Positions 13,247-14,514 of a stretch of 14,514 bases of DNA are shown here, in pieces. The stretch covers positions 49,083-63,596 of the forward strand of contig DXLV01000002.1 of assembly GCA_019414545.1 (NCBI GenBank), in the 5' to 3' direction. Source of the stretch: Collinsella sp. Its GTDB lineage: Bacteria > Actinomycetota > Coriobacteriia > Coriobacteriales > Coriobacteriaceae. A program made the position numbers and the translations under genes. Within the stretch, counting starts at the first letter, position 1; every line of letters begins with the position of its first letter. The notes under the pieces are model-generated. The model worked only from the letters and a program-made list of their open reading frames with translations, was not told the origin of the DNA and did no database searches.

Positions 13247-14383
13247 ATGCGACTGCCCATGAATACCTCGCTTGCCACGCTCAAGCCCTCCGGTATCCGC
13301 CGGATCAACGCGCTCGCCGTCCAGCACCCGGGGTGCATCGCGCTTGCGCTCGGCGAGCCCGATTTTCCCACGCCCGATGTGATTAGCGCCGAGGTGACCG
13401 CCGCGCTGGACCGCGGTGACACGCACTATCCGCCCAACAACGGTCGCCCCGTCCTGCGTGATGCACTGTCCAAATATATGGATGGCGCGGGCCTGGCGTT
13501 TTCCGCCGATGAGGTCATCCTGACCGACGGCGCGACCGAGGCACTGTCGGCAACATTCATGGCTATGCTCAACCCCGGCGACGAGGTCATTATCCCCACG
13601 CCGGCCTTTGGCCTGTACGAGAGCATTGTCGTGGCCAATCACGCCAAAGCGGTCTTTTTGGATACGGAGCCTGCGCAATTCCAGATTGACGAGGACACGC
13701 TTCGCGCCTGTGTGACCCCGGCGACCAAGGCCATCGTCATCTGCTCGCCCAACAATCCCACGGGTTGCATCCTCGACACGGCATCGCTCGACGCCGTGGC
13801 GCGCGTGGCAGAGCGGGCGGGTATCTACGTGATCTGCGACGACGTGTACAACCGCCTCGTCTATGTGGATGGCTACGAGCGCTTTGCCCAGCGCCACCCG
13901 GAGCTTCGCGACCAAACAGTGGTCATCGAGAGCTTCTCCAAGCCCTGGGCCATGACCGGCTGGCGCTTGGGCTGGCTCGCCGCTACAACCCCCGTCATCG
14001 CCGAGATCGCAAAAGCTCACCAATACCTAGTATCGAGCGCCGTCTCCTTCGAGATGGACGCCGCAGCCCGAGCCCTGACCGTCGACCCAACCCCCATGCT
14101 CAAAGTCTACCGAGCCCGCCGCGAACGCGTACTCGCAGCCTTAGACGCCATGGATCTCGACGTAGTGGAACCAGCCGGCGCCTTCTACGCCTTCCCCGGC
14201 ATTAAACAGTACGGCCTAACCAGCGAAGACTTCTGCATCAAAGCCATCGAAGAGGCAAACGTAGCCCTAGTCCCCGGAGACTGCTTCGGCTGCGAAGGTC
14301 ACGTGCGCCTAAGCTACTGCGTAAGCGACGAAAACCTAAACGAAGGCCTCCGCCGCCTGTCCAACTTCCTTTCAACCCTGTAG
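13247..14383 (+). CDS. Class I/II PLP-dependent aminotransferase (AspAT-like fold type I)
   Basis: A 378-residue cytosolic aminotransferase. The PLP Schiff-base lysine is Lys232 in ESFSKPWAMTGWRLGW. Other signature residues are Asn170 in SPNNPTG, Asp198 and Tyr201 in CDDVY, the glycine-rich LTDGATEAL (92-100), and Arg354 in HVRLSYC for the substrate carboxylate. The LGEPDFPTP and THYPPNNG segments place it with aspartate/aromatic/alanine-type enzymes of subgroup I-gamma. The exact amino acid pair cannot be told. The ATG at 13247 follows GAAAGGA at five bases; an in-frame ATG at 13259 is the alternative. Codon use changes sharply near base 14010: before it 13 GAG and 0 GAA, after it 2 GAG and 7 GAA, with CTA and GTA appearing only in the last part. 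The reading frame and active site are intact. Confidence 0.92.
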   Translation: MRLPMNTSLATLKPSGIRRINALAVQHPGCIALALGEPDFPTPDVISAEVTAALDRGDTHYPPNNGRPVLRDALSKYMDGAGLAFSADEVILTDGATEALSATFMAMLNPGDEVIIPTPAFGLYESIVVANHAKAVFLDTEPAQFQIDEDTLRACVTPATKAIVICSPNNPTGCILDTASLDAVARVAERAGIYVICDDVYNRLVYVDGYERFAQRHPELRDQTVVIESFSKPWAMTGWRLGWLAATTPVIAEIAKAHQYLVSSAVSFEMDAAARALTVDPTPMLKVYRARRERVLAALDAMDLDVVEPAGAFYAFPGIKQYGLTSEDFCIKAIEEANVALVPGDCFGCEGHVRLSYCVSDENLNEGLRRLSNFLSTL

Positions 14384-14514
14384 CCCAACGGGACCAAACC
14401 CATCAGCCCACCGACCCAAGCATTATGCGCGGGGCGCGCCGGCCAACGGGCGCGAGGATTCGCAACAAAGGCAACGTAGCTCCGGTCGGGAGGGGCAGGG
14501 CGAGGTTTCCGTAG
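14384..14514. other. Right-edge non-coding DNA
   Basis: 131 bases after the aminotransferase with no supportable gene. One GC hairpin, CGCGCC (14435-14440) with GGCGCG (14449-14454), lacks a T-tract. The base choice resembles the A/C-leaning 3' end of the preceding gene. Confidence 0.4.

Noticed and set aside
14384..14514. A tRNA or small RNA at the right edge
   Set aside because: No cloverleaf, T-loop sequence or terminator is visible on either strand; only one GC hairpin without a T-tract.

Overview
This 14.5 kb window looks like chromosomal DNA from a Coriobacteriia-type gut actinobacterium, most like Collinsella. That placement is my inference. It rests on the moderately high G+C, compact genes with strong Shine-Dalgarno sites, a fused FeoA-FeoB iron transporter, a lone glucose-type EIIA protein, and amino acid metabolism typical of a fermentative anaerobe. 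I see no transposase, integrase, phage gene, CRISPR array, rRNA or tRNA.

Layout. At the left edge, on the minus strand, lie the 5' part of asnS (asparaginyl-tRNA synthetase, cut by the window edge) and a complete crr-like EIIA(Glc) gene with a clear terminator. A plus-strand alpha/beta-hydrolase esterase follows. Next comes the most coherent functional unit: a FadR/FCD-type GntR regulator (minus) facing a dimethylarginine-dimethylaminohydrolase-like gene (plus), which is followed by an APC-family basic amino acid antiporter. A palindromic operator candidate lies between regulator and enzyme, and a hairpin terminator/attenuator lies between enzyme and antiporter. The unit looks like a small regulated system for taking up and hydrolysing arginine or methylated arginine.

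After a 461-base gene-poor stretch come a small beta-rich protein of unknown function and a fused feoAB gene with a double GGTTAACC motif just upstream. A SotB-type MFS efflux transporter follows, then a two-gene set made of an intracellular GH13 alpha-glucosidase/amylase and a TDG/HDG-type DNA glycosylase. A minus-strand flavodoxin-fold-like protein converges on the glycosylase with one base between them. A class I/II PLP aminotransferase then runs nearly to the right end.

Between the genes there is repeated structure. Two long palindromes with nearly identical arms (5967-6031 and 10409-10473) appear to belong to one interspersed repeat family. Two intergenic regions (about 2327-2491 and 5924-6060) share a terminator tail and a downstream 13-mer. 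The aminotransferase changes codon usage abruptly in its last third, which suggests mosaic origin. The best candidates for undescribed biology are the regulator/DDAH/antiporter module and the palindrome family.
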